DNA of 64,000 nt from Paenibacillus sp. FSL H8-0048 (lineage in GTDB: Bacteria > Bacillota > Bacilli > Paenibacillales > Paenibacillaceae). The notes beneath the pieces were generated by a model that worked only from the letters and a program-made list of their open reading frames with translations, made no database searches and was not told the origin of the DNA. The stretch covers positions 5,208,001-5,272,000 of the forward strand of contig NZ_JBBODF010000001.1 in NCBI RefSeq assembly GCF_038002825.1, written 5' to 3'. The position numbers and the translations under genes are program-made. Below are positions 16,568 through 25,439 of the stretch, one piece after another. Within the stretch, counting starts at the first letter, position 1. Every line of letters begins with the position of its first letter.

Positions 16568-18019
16568 ATGAAGAAAATGTGGCGTGGCCTTACGGCCGGA
16601 GTACTCGGTATTTCAATGCTGCTCGGTTCTTTGGGAAGTGTATCGGCAGCGCCGGTCCCCAAGGATATTCAAGGACACTGGGCGCAGAAACAGCTGCAGA
16701 GCTGGCTGGATAAAGGATACCTGGGCGGTTATCCTGACGGAACGGTTAAGCCGAATAAGGCAATTACCCGTGGTGAATATGTGGCACTGATTAATCGTCT
16801 GTTCGGGTTCACCGAATCGGCTACCCTTAGCTTCACCGATGTGAAGAAATCAAACTGGGTCTACAGCGAAGTAGCCAAGGCTGTGAAGGCCGGATACATC
16901 GGCGGATATGAGAATAATACCTTCCGGGCCAACAACCCGCTCACCCGGCAGGAAGCAGCAGTTATTGCTGCCAAGCTGCTTAAGCTGAGTACAAGCTCTA
17001 CTCCGCTTAAGTTCAAGGACAATGCTCAGATCGCAGCTTGGGCCAAGGTAGCAGTAGCCTCAGCGGCAGAGAAGAAGATCATCAACGGTTATCCTGACGG
17101 CACCTTCGGTCCGAAGAAATCTCTTACCCGTGCCGAAGCGGTTGGAATTATAAGCAACTCGGTAGTGCATAAGCCGGCTACGGGCGGAGTATTACCTACC
17201 CCAACACCAACAGCGACCCCAGCTCCTTCAGCAACACCTGTGCCAAGCACCAGCCCAACAGCTACTCCAGCTCCTGGCGGCGGTAGTGGTGGCGGTACTG
17301 GCGGAGGCGGCGGTGGTGGCGGAGGCGGTAGCGTGACCGCGCCAACTGTAAGCAACGTGACTTACGGTCATGTAGGTTCTGTTACTGCTGATGTATATGT
17401 TACGCCTTCTGTTACAGGAGCCGTGTATTATGTAGTTGCTCCTTACAGCGTGAACGTAACTCCGCCAAACGCAGCACAAGTGAAAGACGGACTGATTAAT
17501 GCTACAACAGCTGGCGTTCATTCCGGCAAAATTGCTGCAACCGGTAATACTACTGTCGCTTTCTCTGTATATGGTCTGACTGCAGGTATGGATTATACCG
17601 TATACGTTGCCCTGACTGACGCTTCTGGGAACTGGTCCGGCGTAACGCCGCTTCAATTGAAAACAGCAGCAGGCAGCAACTGGTCAGTTTCTCAAGTTGG
17701 GATCACCAACGTAACATCAGTGTCTGCAGATGTATACGCTGCTTACGGGCAGGCGGGTACACCGGTAACCCCTCTGAAATATGTGGTGGTTAAAGCAACA
17801 GAGGCTAATCCAACCGCATTGCAGATTTCCCAAGCTAAGAACAGTGCAGGTGTTACATTAACAGCACCTTGGACTGGAACTCTTACAGGTAATCCAGTAG
17901 TGAAACAAAGTATTAACCTGACTGGACTTACTGCCGATACAGCGTATAAAGTCTTCATTATCACAGACGCTAATGGCACCTTGTCACCTGTAGAGCTTCT
18001 GCGGATTCACACTAAGTAA
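16568..18019 (+). CDS. Secreted S-layer-homology protein with Pro/Thr and Gly linkers
   Basis: A 483-residue surface protein. A signal peptide (hydrophobic core LTAGVLGISMLLGSLG, cleavage near VSAAP) is followed by three SLH domains whose ends read GYPDGTVKPNKAITRGEYVA, GYENNTFRANNPLTRQE and GYPDGTFGPKKSLTRAE. These anchor proteins to pyruvylated wall polymer. Next come a PTPT-rich linker and a poly-Gly stretch, then two tandem beta-sandwich (fibronectin-III-like) units, starting near VTAPTVSNVTYGHVGSVTAD and SQVGITNVTSVSADVYA. No catalytic domain is visible. I chose ATG 16568 after AGGAGG (16550-16555); ATG 16556 abuts the ribosome binding site. Confidence 0.88.
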   Translation: MKKMWRGLTAGVLGISMLLGSLGSVSAAPVPKDIQGHWAQKQLQSWLDKGYLGGYPDGTVKPNKAITRGEYVALINRLFGFTESATLSFTDVKKSNWVYSEVAKAVKAGYIGGYENNTFRANNPLTRQEAAVIAAKLLKLSTSSTPLKFKDNAQIAAWAKVAVASAAEKKIINGYPDGTFGPKKSLTRAEAVGIISNSVVHKPATGGVLPTPTPTATPAPSATPVPSTSPTATPAPGGGSGGGTGGGGGGGGGGSVTAPTVSNVTYGHVGSVTADVYVTPSVTGAVYYVVAPYSVNVTPPNAAQVKDGLINATTAGVHSGKIAATGNTTVAFSVYGLTAGMDYTVYVALTDASGNWSGVTPLQLKTAAGSNWSVSQVGITNVTSVSADVYAAYGQAGTPVTPLKYVVVKATEANPTALQISQAKNSAGVTLTAPWTGTLTGNPVVKQSINLTGLTADTAYKVFIITDANGTLSPVELLRIHTK

Positions 18020-18093
18020 GTAAGCTTGATGAAAGCAATCATTTAAACGTTCATAATTCAGGCTTTAGAGTGAAATAATACAGCATCAGTATT

Positions 18094-18137
18094 CGGTCCG
18101 GCGAGGGCGGCTTTATGCTCGAGCCGGGCCGTTTGTT
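18094..18137 (+). terminator. Intrinsic terminator after the SLH gene
   Basis: CGGTCCGGC (18094-18102) pairs with GCCGGGCCG (18123-18131), with an inner GAG/CTC pairing, followed by a T-rich stretch. Confidence 0.7.
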
Positions 18138-18197
18138 GTTAAGACAGGTCTGTTACATCGATTGTTAGATGAATGTAAAGTCTGTCATGATTTGTTT

Positions 18198-18226
18198 TTT
18201 ACTTAGCCCTGACAATTTGCTATAAT
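18198..18226 (+). promoter_or_regulatory. Extended -10 sigmaA promoter for hpf
   Basis: TTTACT (18198-18203), 17 bases, TATAAT (18221-18226), with an extended TG one base upstream. I see no clear sigmaB or sigmaH site, though both are known for B. subtilis yvyD. Confidence 0.7.
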
Positions 18227-18254
18227 GGAAAAGTAAACAAAGGAGGAGTGCCTT

Positions 18255-18812
18255 ATGAAATTCAGCATTCGAGGTCAACAAATTGAAGTGACCGACGCTT
18301 TGAGAGACTATGTTGATAAGAAGCTCAGCAGACTTGAGAAGTATTTCGAAGCACCCCCTACCTCTGAAGGATATGTGACGCTTGGCGTCGTTCGCGGCCT
18401 TCATACGGTGGAAGTGACAATTCCTCTAGCTGGTGTGACGCTTCGTGCGGAAGACCGCAGCGATGATATGTATGCATCCATCGATGCCGTAGTGGACAAG
18501 CTGGAACGTCAGATCCGCAAGCACAAGACTAAGCTTAATCGCAAGTTCCGCCAGGAAGGCAGCCTGAAGACCTTGTTCGTTGAAGGTTCGGCCAGCGCCG
18601 TAGCTGTTGAAGAGCAGGAACCGGATTATGATGATCTTGAGGTTGTGCGGAACAAACGCTTCACCTTGAAGCCTATGGATGTGGAAGAAGCGATTCTGCA
18701 AATGAACATGATTGGACATACGTTCTTCGTGTTCTCCAACATTGAGACTTCCGAAGTTAGCGTAGTATACAAACGCGATGACGGCAAGTACGGTCTGATC
18801 GAACAGAACTAA
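18255..18812 (+). CDS. hpf: Long-form ribosome hibernation promoting factor
   Basis: A 185-residue protein. The N-terminal S30AE domain (about 1-100) begins MKFSIRGQQIEVTDALRDYV and ends in the basic LERQIRKHKTKLNRKF. A linker leads to the C-terminal dimerisation domain (about 125-185) with RFTLKPMDVEEAILQMNMIG and FFVFSNIETSEVSVVY. The two-domain long form dimerises ribosomes into 100S particles in resting cells. AAGGAGG precedes the start. The position between fliT and secA matches yvyD of B. subtilis. Confidence 0.95.
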   Translation: MKFSIRGQQIEVTDALRDYVDKKLSRLEKYFEAPPTSEGYVTLGVVRGLHTVEVTIPLAGVTLRAEDRSDDMYASIDAVVDKLERQIRKHKTKLNRKFRQEGSLKTLFVEGSASAVAVEEQEPDYDDLEVVRNKRFTLKPMDVEEAILQMNMIGHTFFVFSNIETSEVSVVYKRDDGKYGLIEQN

Positions 18813-18881
18813 CCCGCGGACCGGGAATTGTTGGAATAAGCAAGGGCTTCGGTTCAGCCTAACGTGGACAATTAGACGAGT

Positions 18882-18912
18882 CCCTATTCGCCTGAAGCGA
18901 ATAGGGCTCTTG
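18882..18912 (+). terminator. Hairpin terminator after hpf
   Basis: CCCTATTCGC (18882-18891) pairs perfectly with GCGAATAGGG (18897-18906) around CTGAA. The T-run is weak. The rest of the 300-base gap to secA shows nothing else that I can support. Confidence 0.65.
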
Positions 18913-19120
18913 TGCGTATATATAGAAGTTTCATTAAAATGCCATCATCTGGCCTCTTGTAAGGGGATTATACAGAATAAGGTTAGGGCGGCTTGTATTG
19001 CGGCTTCTCTTACAAACTGTTACAATTTATGAAGCAGCGGAATCGAAATCATATATGGCCCTTTCAATCTATGAGGATGGGCTCGGTTCCACCATCTGTG
19101 TTGCATGAAAGGGGTTAACC

Positions 19121-21625
19121 ATGCTAGGACTTGTTAAGAAAATTTTTGGCGACACTAATGAACGGGATGTCAAACGTCTCATGAAGACGGTCGAAGTAAT
19201 TAATGGTCTGGAGCCGGATTTCGTATCGCTTACGGATGAAGAGCTGCAGGCGAAGACAGCGGAATTCCGCGCCCGTATTGAGAAAGGTGAGACCCTGGAA
19301 GAGATTCTTCCCGAGGCCTTTGCTACCGTACGCGAAGCTTCCAAACGGACGCTGGGCATGCGGCATTTTGACGTTCAGCTGGTTGGGGGTATGGCGCTGC
19401 ATGAAGGCCGGATCTCCGAGATGAAGACCGGGGAAGGCAAGACACTGGTTGGAACGCTGCCGGTGTATTTGAATGCGCTGCTGGGTAAAGGCGTGCATGT
19501 CGTCACCGTAAATGATTATCTGGCTCAGCGCGACAGTGGGCAAATGGGACAAATCTATAACTTTCTGGGCATGAGCGTTGGGGTCAACCTGAACGGCATG
19601 GACCATAATGATAAACAAGCGGCATATGCCTGCGATATTACGTACGGAACGAATAATGAATTCGGGTTCGACTATCTGCGCGACAACATGGTGCTCTATA
19701 AGGAACAGATGGTACAGCGCCCGCTCTACTTCTGTATTATTGACGAAGTCGATTCCATCCTTATTGATGAAGCGCGTACTCCTCTGATCATCTCCGGCCA
19801 GGCTGAGAAATCGACAGAGCTGTATTATGCAGCAGACCGCTTCGTGAAGAAGCTGACTGCCGAAGAGGATTACACCGTAGATATTAAGGTGAAGTCTGTA
19901 GCGCTTACCGAGAAGGGCGTGGCTACGGCTGAGCGTGCTTTTGGGATAGAGAATCTGTATGACCATAGCCATGTTACCTTGAACCATCATATTGTACAGG
20001 CCTTGAAGGCGAACGCTATTATGCGCCGGGATGTCGATTATGTGGTGAATGAAGATGAGGTTATGATCGTCGATGAGTTCACTGGGCGTCTGATGCAGGG
20101 CCGCCGTTACAGCGACGGGCTGCACCAGGCGATTGAAGCCAAGGAAGAGATTGAAGTACAGAATGAGAGCATGACGCTGGCTACGATCACCTTCCAGAAC
20201 TACTTCCGGATGTACCGCAAGCTGGGCGGCATGACGGGTACGGCGAAGACGGAGGAAGAGGAGTTCAAGAAGATCTATGGTCTTGAGGTTCTTCAGGTTC
20301 CTACGAATAAGCCGAATCAACGGATCGACATGCCTGATGTGGTCTACAAAAGCGAGAACGGCAAGTTCAACGCCGTCGTTGCTGAAATTGTGGAACGCCA
20401 CAAGAAGAATCAGCCGGTGCTGGTAGGTACGGTATCGATTGAGAACTCAGAACGTGTATCAGAGATGCTGAAGCGCAAGGGTGTCAGACACCAGGTGCTG
20501 AATGCGAAGCACCATGCGGCCGAAGCCGAAATCATTTCTTATGCCGGTCAGCCGGGAACAGTAACGATTGCCACGAACATGGCTGGACGCGGTACGGATA
20601 TCGTACTGGGCGAAGGGGTAACCGATGTGGGCGGTCTGCATATTATTGGTACAGAGCGCCATGAATCACGCCGGATTGATAACCAGCTTCGCGGCCGTGC
20701 CGGACGTCAGGGCGACCCGGGCTCCACACAGTTCTATCTGTCCCTTGGGGATGAGCTGATGAAGCGCTTCGGTGCGGACAACGTGCTGAACATGATGGAC
20801 CGTCTTGGATTCGAGGAAGATCAGCCGATTGAGAGCCGTATGATTACCAAGGCTGTTGAATCTGCCCAGAAGCGGGTAGAAGGCAATAACTTCGACATCC
20901 GCAAAGTCGTATTGCAATACGATGACGTTATGAACCAGCAGCGTGAGATTATTTACAAGCAGCGCCGCGAAATTCTGGAGTCGGACAATATCAAAGACAT
21001 CGTAGTGGAAATGATCAAGCCGGTTATCGACCGTGTTGTGAATGCCCACTGCAGTGACGATATTCCTGAGAACTGGGAGCTGCAGGAGGTTGCGGATTAT
21101 GTGAACAGCAAGCTTCTCGAAGAGAATGAGCTGACCCGCGATGATCTGTGGGGCAAAGAAGTGGAAGAAATCATCGAATTCATCTTCGCCCGTGTGCTTG
21201 AGAAATATGCTGCCCGCGAAGAGCGTCTTGGCTCCGAGCTGGTACGTGAATTCGAGAAGGTTATTGTGCTTCGCTCCGTAGACAGCAAATGGATGGATCA
21301 CATCGATGCTATGGATCAGCTTCGTCAAGGGATTCACCTCCGTGCTTACGGCGGTACCGATCCGCTGCGCGAATATCAATTCGAGGGCTTCGAGATGTTC
21401 AACGCTATGACAGCGAACATTCAGGAGGAAGTAGCGACCTATATTATGAAGGCGCACATCGAGACGAATCAGGAGCGGCAATCGGTAGTGGAGGAAGACA
21501 AGATCTCCACCAATGCAGAGCCTGCTGAGAAGCGTCCGGTGCATGTGGAATCCACTGTCGGCCGTAACGATCCTTGCCCATGCGGCAGCGGCAAGAAATA
21601 TAAGAACTGCCACGGACAGGCGTAA
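19121..21625 (+). CDS. secA: Preprotein translocase ATPase SecA
   Basis: An 834-residue motor of the Sec pathway that pushes unfolded secretory proteins through SecYEG. Walker A is in KTGEGKTLVGTLPVY, Walker B in IIDEVDSILIDEARTPLI, with the DEAD-motor motif TATNMAGRGTDIVLG-like segment (ATNMAGRGTDIVLGEG) and GRAGRQGDPGSTQFY. The C-terminal zinc finger CPCGSGKKYKNCHG, which contacts SecB or lipids, is intact. GAAAGGGG precedes ATG 19121. The hpf-secA-prfB order is that of B. subtilis. Confidence 0.98.
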   Translation: MLGLVKKIFGDTNERDVKRLMKTVEVINGLEPDFVSLTDEELQAKTAEFRARIEKGETLEEILPEAFATVREASKRTLGMRHFDVQLVGGMALHEGRISEMKTGEGKTLVGTLPVYLNALLGKGVHVVTVNDYLAQRDSGQMGQIYNFLGMSVGVNLNGMDHNDKQAAYACDITYGTNNEFGFDYLRDNMVLYKEQMVQRPLYFCIIDEVDSILIDEARTPLIISGQAEKSTELYYAADRFVKKLTAEEDYTVDIKVKSVALTEKGVATAERAFGIENLYDHSHVTLNHHIVQALKANAIMRRDVDYVVNEDEVMIVDEFTGRLMQGRRYSDGLHQAIEAKEEIEVQNESMTLATITFQNYFRMYRKLGGMTGTAKTEEEEFKKIYGLEVLQVPTNKPNQRIDMPDVVYKSENGKFNAVVAEIVERHKKNQPVLVGTVSIENSERVSEMLKRKGVRHQVLNAKHHAAEAEIISYAGQPGTVTIATNMAGRGTDIVLGEGVTDVGGLHIIGTERHESRRIDNQLRGRAGRQGDPGSTQFYLSLGDELMKRFGADNVLNMMDRLGFEEDQPIESRMITKAVESAQKRVEGNNFDIRKVVLQYDDVMNQQREIIYKQRREILESDNIKDIVVEMIKPVIDRVVNAHCSDDIPENWELQEVADYVNSKLLEENELTRDDLWGKEVEEIIEFIFARVLEKYAAREERLGSELVREFEKVIVLRSVDSKWMDHIDAMDQLRQGIHLRAYGGTDPLREYQFEGFEMFNAMTANIQEEVATYIMKAHIETNQERQSVVEEDKISTNAEPAEKRPVHVESTVGRNDPCPCGSGKKYKNCHGQA

Positions 21626-21743
21626 GATAGGACGGTTCTGTGTACACGGTGAAATAATGAGCAGGCACGAAGCTGCGAATACCTTTCACCACACCGCATT
21701 TCCGGTTTTGTTCGCGGGCACTTAGGTTATAATGACAATAAAA

Positions 21744-21793
21744 AGCGGCTGGGCCCGGGGAACTCCCCCGTTTGCGGCCCGGCTGCTTTTTTG
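21744..21793 (+). terminator. Strong intrinsic terminator after secA
   Basis: AGCGGCTGGGCC (21744-21755) pairs with GGCCCGGCTGCT (21776-21787), with an inner CGGGG/CCCCG stem, followed by T6 and preceded by an A-run, so it could act on both strands. Confidence 0.9.
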
Positions 21794-21867
21794 GGCTTAA
21801 AGTGGTATGGGACGCATAGCTGTGCGTCAGGGCGGGAGCTTCCAGATGTTTAATGGCTGAGGTGGAA

Positions 21868-22003
21868 GTAACGGAGGGGAAGTTTGGAACTGTAGGAGCG
21901 GTAGCGTCCGCCTTTAGGATTGAATTTCTACTGCGATGAGCAGTTTAAATGAGGAAATTCAATCCTAACAGCGGCCGGAAGTCCAAACATTCCCCGCAGT
22001 TAC
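21868..22003 (+). repeat. Structured intergenic element, copy 1 (upstream of prfB)
   Basis: The nested stems are GTAAC/GTTAC (21868/21999), GGGGAA/TTCCCC (21876/21990), GTTTGGA/TCCAAAC (21882/21982), CGTCCGC/GCGGCCG with one mismatch (21905/21971) and a 14-bp perfect stem (21915-21928 with 21954-21967). The apical loop holds a further ACTGC/GCAGT hairpin. A second copy lies at 30336-30469, with the same loops but different stem bases. It is either a conserved RNA fold in the prfB leader or a MITE-like palindrome. Confidence 0.8.
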
Positions 22004-22127
22004 GGCGTACACCTGGCCATGGGGCAGCTGAAGCAATGCGACAGCAGCATAGAGGTCCGTCCATGCCGGTGAGCCCAAACCGGCAGTCCCGGCGCAATAT
22101 TTTAATTTGAAAGGTGATGTGATCCAA

Positions 22128-23241
22128 GTGATCGATCCTAATGTGAAGCAGGACCTGCGTGAAATGGGCAAGAAATTAACCAACCTTAGGGGGTCACTTT
22201 GACTTAGACCTGAAGCTGGAGATGATAGCGAACTTCGAAGAGAAGATGGCGGCTCCCGGGTTTTGGGATGATTCCGAGCAGGCGCAGAGCGTGATTGGCG
22301 AGATGAATGCCGTGAAGTCGGTGGTTGACCAATTCGAGAAGCTCCAGCAGGATTATGACGATGCTGCCATGATGGCGGAGCTGGCCGATGAGGAAGGCGA
22401 CGACGAACTGGCCGAAGAGACAGCCGGAACGATCCGCAGCATAAGCGCCAGAGTGGATGACTTCGAGCTGCAGCTGCTGCTTAATCAGCCTTACGATAAG
22501 CTGAATGCCATTCTGGAGCTGCATCCGGGAGCAGGCGGTACGGAGTCTCAGGACTGGGGCCAGATGCTGCTGCGCATGTACACACGCTGGGCGGAGAAGC
22601 GGGGCTTCAAGGTAGACGTGCTGGATTATCTGCCGGGCGATGAGGCAGGAATTAAGAGTGTAACTTTGTTAATTAAGGGCCACAATGTATATGGGTACCT
22701 TAAGGCAGAGAAGGGCGTGCACCGGCTGGTGCGGATTTCGCCTTTTGACTCCTCAGGCAGACGGCATACCTCCTTCGTATCCTGCGATGTGGTGCCGGAG
22801 ATTGCAGACGATGTTGAGGTGGATATCCGTACAGAAGATCTGAAGATTGATACGTACCGGGCCAGTGGCGCGGGCGGTCAGCACATCAATACAACCGATT
22901 CAGCGGTGCGGATTACGCATATGCCAACCGGCGTGGTGGTCACCTGTCAGAATGAGCGTTCACAGATCAAGAACCGGGAGCAGGCGATGAAGATGCTGCG
23001 TTCCAAGCTCTATGAGCGCAAAATTCAGGAGCAGCAGGCACAGCTGGATGAGATCCGCGGAGAACAATCCGAGATTGCTTGGGGCAGCCAGATTCGTTCC
23101 TACGTATTCCATCCTTACAGCATGGTGAAGGATCACCGCACCTCTGTAGAGACAGGCAACGTTGGAGCGGTAATGGACGGCGATCTGGACGGATTCATTG
23201 ACGGATATCTGCGGAGCCAGATTAAGACGGAAGCTGAATAA
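22128..23241 (+). CDS. prfB: Peptide chain release factor 2, with programmed +1 frameshift
   Basis: RF2 of 370 residues, made from 22128-22199 joined to 22201-23241. The first frame (GTG 22128, MIDPNVKQDLREM...) runs to CTT TGA at 22197-22202. The RF2-class stop TGA is preceded by the internal Shine-Dalgarno AGGGGG (22188-22193) and followed by C, so the ribosome slips +1 when RF2 is scarce (autoregulation). The body has the RF2 stop-recognition SPF motif (ISPFDSSGRRHTSF) and the catalytic GGQ loop in GAGGQHINTTDSAVRITH. GAAAGGTG precedes the start; GTG 22119 is an alternative. It follows secA, as in B. subtilis. Confidence 0.96.
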
Positions 23242-23251
23242 AGGTAATCAC

Positions 23252-23287
23252 ATTCCTACGCGTCTTCGGAGGTGTAGGGATTTTTTT
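23252..23287 (+). terminator. Intrinsic terminator after prfB
   Basis: Arms 23252-23264 and 23269-23281 with a TTCG tetraloop and T7. It ends only about 28 bases before the next gene's start codon. Confidence 0.9.
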
Positions 23288-23314
23288 CTGAACATAAAGG
23301 AGCAGGCCATAACG

Positions 23315-24199
23315 ATGCAAAAAATCAATTCACGCAACAAACCTCCGCTTATCCCCCTGAACGGGCCGCTGCGTCATACGGTGGATATTGCGCTAATTCT
23401 AATCGGCTCGCTGATCACAGGGCTGGCGTTCAACCTGTTCTTCCTGCCTAATCAGATTGCCTCAGGCGGTGTATCTGGACTGTCTGTGCTGGCTGAGGCC
23501 TGGTTTGGGGCGGAGCCTGCTTTTACCCAGTGGGCGCTGAATATTCCGCTCTTCATTCTCGGCGTGATTTTCCTCGGCAAACAGTACGGCATCCGCTCGC
23601 TGCTGGGCAGCTTTGTGCTGCCGCTGTTTATTTTTCTGACGAAGGATGGGCCGGTGCCGACCACGAATCCGCTTCTGGCCTCTATCTATGGGGGAATTGG
23701 TGTGGGTCTCGGCTTGGGACTCGTCTTCCGGGGGCGCGGCTCTACAGGCGGACTGACCATTGCGGCTCAAATTATTCAAAAGCTTACCGGCTTCAGCTTC
23801 TCGCTGTCTGTCGTGCTGCTGGATGGTACGGTGATTACCTTGGCGGCATTTGTGCTGGGGATGGAGCAGGCGATGTATGCACTGATCGGGCTGTTCGTCA
23901 CCGGCCGGGTGATCAACGCGCTGGAGGTGGGCTTCAGCACCACGAAGGTGGCTTATATCATCTCGGATCAGACCGAGGACATCTCGCAGGCGATTCTGAA
24001 TGATCTGGACCGCGGGCTGACCAAGCTGAATGCGCAAGGCGGCTATACCGGTGACAACCGGACGGTGCTGATGGCCGTGGTAGGCCAGAATGAAATTACC
24101 AGGCTGAAGGCGATTGTCCGCTCGGTGGACCCGGGTGCTTTTGTGATTATTACAGAGGCTCACGAAGTGCTGGGCGAAGGGTTTAAAAGAGAAGCGTAG
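23315..24199 (+). CDS. YitT-family membrane protein with DUF2179 domain
   Basis: A 294-residue protein. Five or six membrane helices (DIALILIGSLITGLAFNLFF; QWALNIPLFILGVIFLGKQY; and a Gly-rich GIGVGLGLGLVF) are followed by a soluble C-terminal DUF2179 domain (GYTGDNRTVLMAVVGQNEIT...DPGAFVIITEAHEVLGEGF). The start at ATG 23315 has AAAGGAG upstream. This is the position of yvjA in B. subtilis. The transport substrate, if any, is unknown. There is hardly room for a promoter between the prfB terminator and the start, so expression may depend on read-through. Confidence 0.88.
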   Translation: MQKINSRNKPPLIPLNGPLRHTVDIALILIGSLITGLAFNLFFLPNQIASGGVSGLSVLAEAWFGAEPAFTQWALNIPLFILGVIFLGKQYGIRSLLGSFVLPLFIFLTKDGPVPTTNPLLASIYGGIGVGLGLGLVFRGRGSTGGLTIAAQIIQKLTGFSFSLSVVLLDGTVITLAAFVLGMEQAMYALIGLFVTGRVINALEVGFSTTKVAYIISDQTEDISQAILNDLDRGLTKLNAQGGYTGDNRTVLMAVVGQNEITRLKAIVRSVDPGAFVIITEAHEVLGEGFKREA

Positions 24200-24226
24200 G
24201 CTCCCATAGGGGGCACTGCGCTTTTT
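24193..24226 (+). terminator. Intrinsic terminator overlapping the end of the YitT gene
   Basis: AGCGTAGGCTCCC pairs with GGGGGCACTGCGCT (one bulge) around ATA, followed by T5. The stop codon lies inside the left arm. Confidence 0.75.
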
Positions 24227-24267
24227 CTTTTGGGCTGGAACCCTCTGAATAAACTTAACGTAACATG

Positions 24268-24296
24268 TTGTATTTATATTAATTCGGTCGTATAAT
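24268..24296 (+). promoter_or_regulatory. SigmaA promoter of the argCJBDF operon
   Basis: TTGTAT (24268-24273), 17 bases, TATAAT (24291-24296). The AT-rich palindromic spacer and flanks (TATTTATATTAATT; TAATAATACATATT) resemble ArgR/AhrC boxes, but I cannot score them. Confidence 0.75.
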
Positions 24297-24361
24297 AATA
24301 CATATTTGCAGAACGGTTCAAGTCAGGCGATAATGATAGAAATGAGAAACGGGAAGCGGGG

Positions 24362-25417
24362 ATGACAGTGACAGGCAAGCTGAGAGCGGCAATTGTCGGA
24401 TCAACAGGTTATGGGGGCGTGGAGCTGATCAGGCTGCTGCAGGGACACCCTGATATAGAGATTACTTCAGTGATTTCCTCTTCGAGTGCGGGTGCGCCGA
24501 TTGAGGAGGGTTTTCCGCATTTAACGGGAGTTGTACAGCGCAAGCTGGATGGTGTTGACGCAGCAGAGATTGCAAGCCGGGCAGATGTTGTATTCACCGC
24601 TACCCCTTCGGGAGTGAGCGCGAAGCTGGTGCCCGGGCTGCTTGCGGCAGGACTCAAGGTCGTCGATCTGTCCGGGGATTTCCGGCTGAAGGATGGCGCG
24701 GAGTATGAGCAGTGGTATAAGCACCCGGCTCCTCCGGAAGTTTATCTTAAGCAGGCGGTATATGGTTTATGCGAGGTGTATGGAGAACGTGCGGCGGGAG
24801 TGGACTTCATCTCGAATCCGGGATGCTACCCGACAGCTACGCTGCTGGGGCTGATTCCGGCGCTTGCGGCAGGCTGGATTAAGCCGGACAGCATCATTAT
24901 TGATGCGAAATCCGGGGTGTCCGGGGCAGGGAGGGGAACGAGCCTGATGGTGCATTTTGCCGAGATTAATGAGAACTTCAAAGCCTACAAAATCAACAAG
25001 CATCAGCATATCCCGGAAATCGAGCAGGTGCTGACCGATATCGCGGGGGAGAAGGTCACGGTAACGTTCACTACGCATCTGGTGCCGATGACCCGGGGGA
25101 TTATGAGCACGATGTATGCCGGACTGAATGGCGAACACAGCGAGCAGGAGCTGGTGGAATTATACCGTAACTATTATGCAGGCAGGCCGTATGTGCGGGT
25201 ACGTGAGCCCGGAGTGGTTCCGGCGACGAAGGAAGTCAGCGGGTCGAATTACTGTGACATCGGCTTCGCCACAGACGCGCGTACCGGACGGGTTACCATT
25301 GTGTCGGTGATCGACAATATCGTCAAGGGCGCCGCAGGGCAAGCGATTCAGAACCTCAATTTGATGATGGGATGGGAGGAAACCCGCGGGCTTGGTTACA
25401 CACCAGTGTATCCATAA
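24362..25417 (+). CDS. argC: N-acetyl-gamma-glutamyl-phosphate reductase
   Basis: A 351-residue NADPH-dependent enzyme for the third step of arginine synthesis. The Rossmann motif is IVGSTGYGGVELIRLL, the active-site Cys is in FISNPGCYPTATLLGL, and the catalytic His region is FTTHLVPMTRGIMST. It is the first gene of argC-J-B-D-F, behind a good sigmaA promoter. The ribosome binding site (GGGAAGCGGGG) is poor. Confidence 0.96.
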   Translation: MTVTGKLRAAIVGSTGYGGVELIRLLQGHPDIEITSVISSSSAGAPIEEGFPHLTGVVQRKLDGVDAAEIASRADVVFTATPSGVSAKLVPGLLAAGLKVVDLSGDFRLKDGAEYEQWYKHPAPPEVYLKQAVYGLCEVYGERAAGVDFISNPGCYPTATLLGLIPALAAGWIKPDSIIIDAKSGVSGAGRGTSLMVHFAEINENFKAYKINKHQHIPEIEQVLTDIAGEKVTVTFTTHLVPMTRGIMSTMYAGLNGEHSEQELVELYRNYYAGRPYVRVREPGVVPATKEVSGSNYCDIGFATDARTGRVTIVSVIDNIVKGAAGQAIQNLNLMMGWEETRGLGYTPVYP

Positions 25418-25439
25418 GCGCAAGCGGTCAAACAATATC

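Noticed and set aside
19124..20401. Long minus-strand open frame opposite secA (425 codons)
   Set aside because: It is a shadow of the secA codon pattern, with no ribosome binding site or recognisable domain.
22099..22221. Frameshift mutation breaking prfB
   Set aside because: The sequence is the conserved programmed RF2 frameshift site, not damage.
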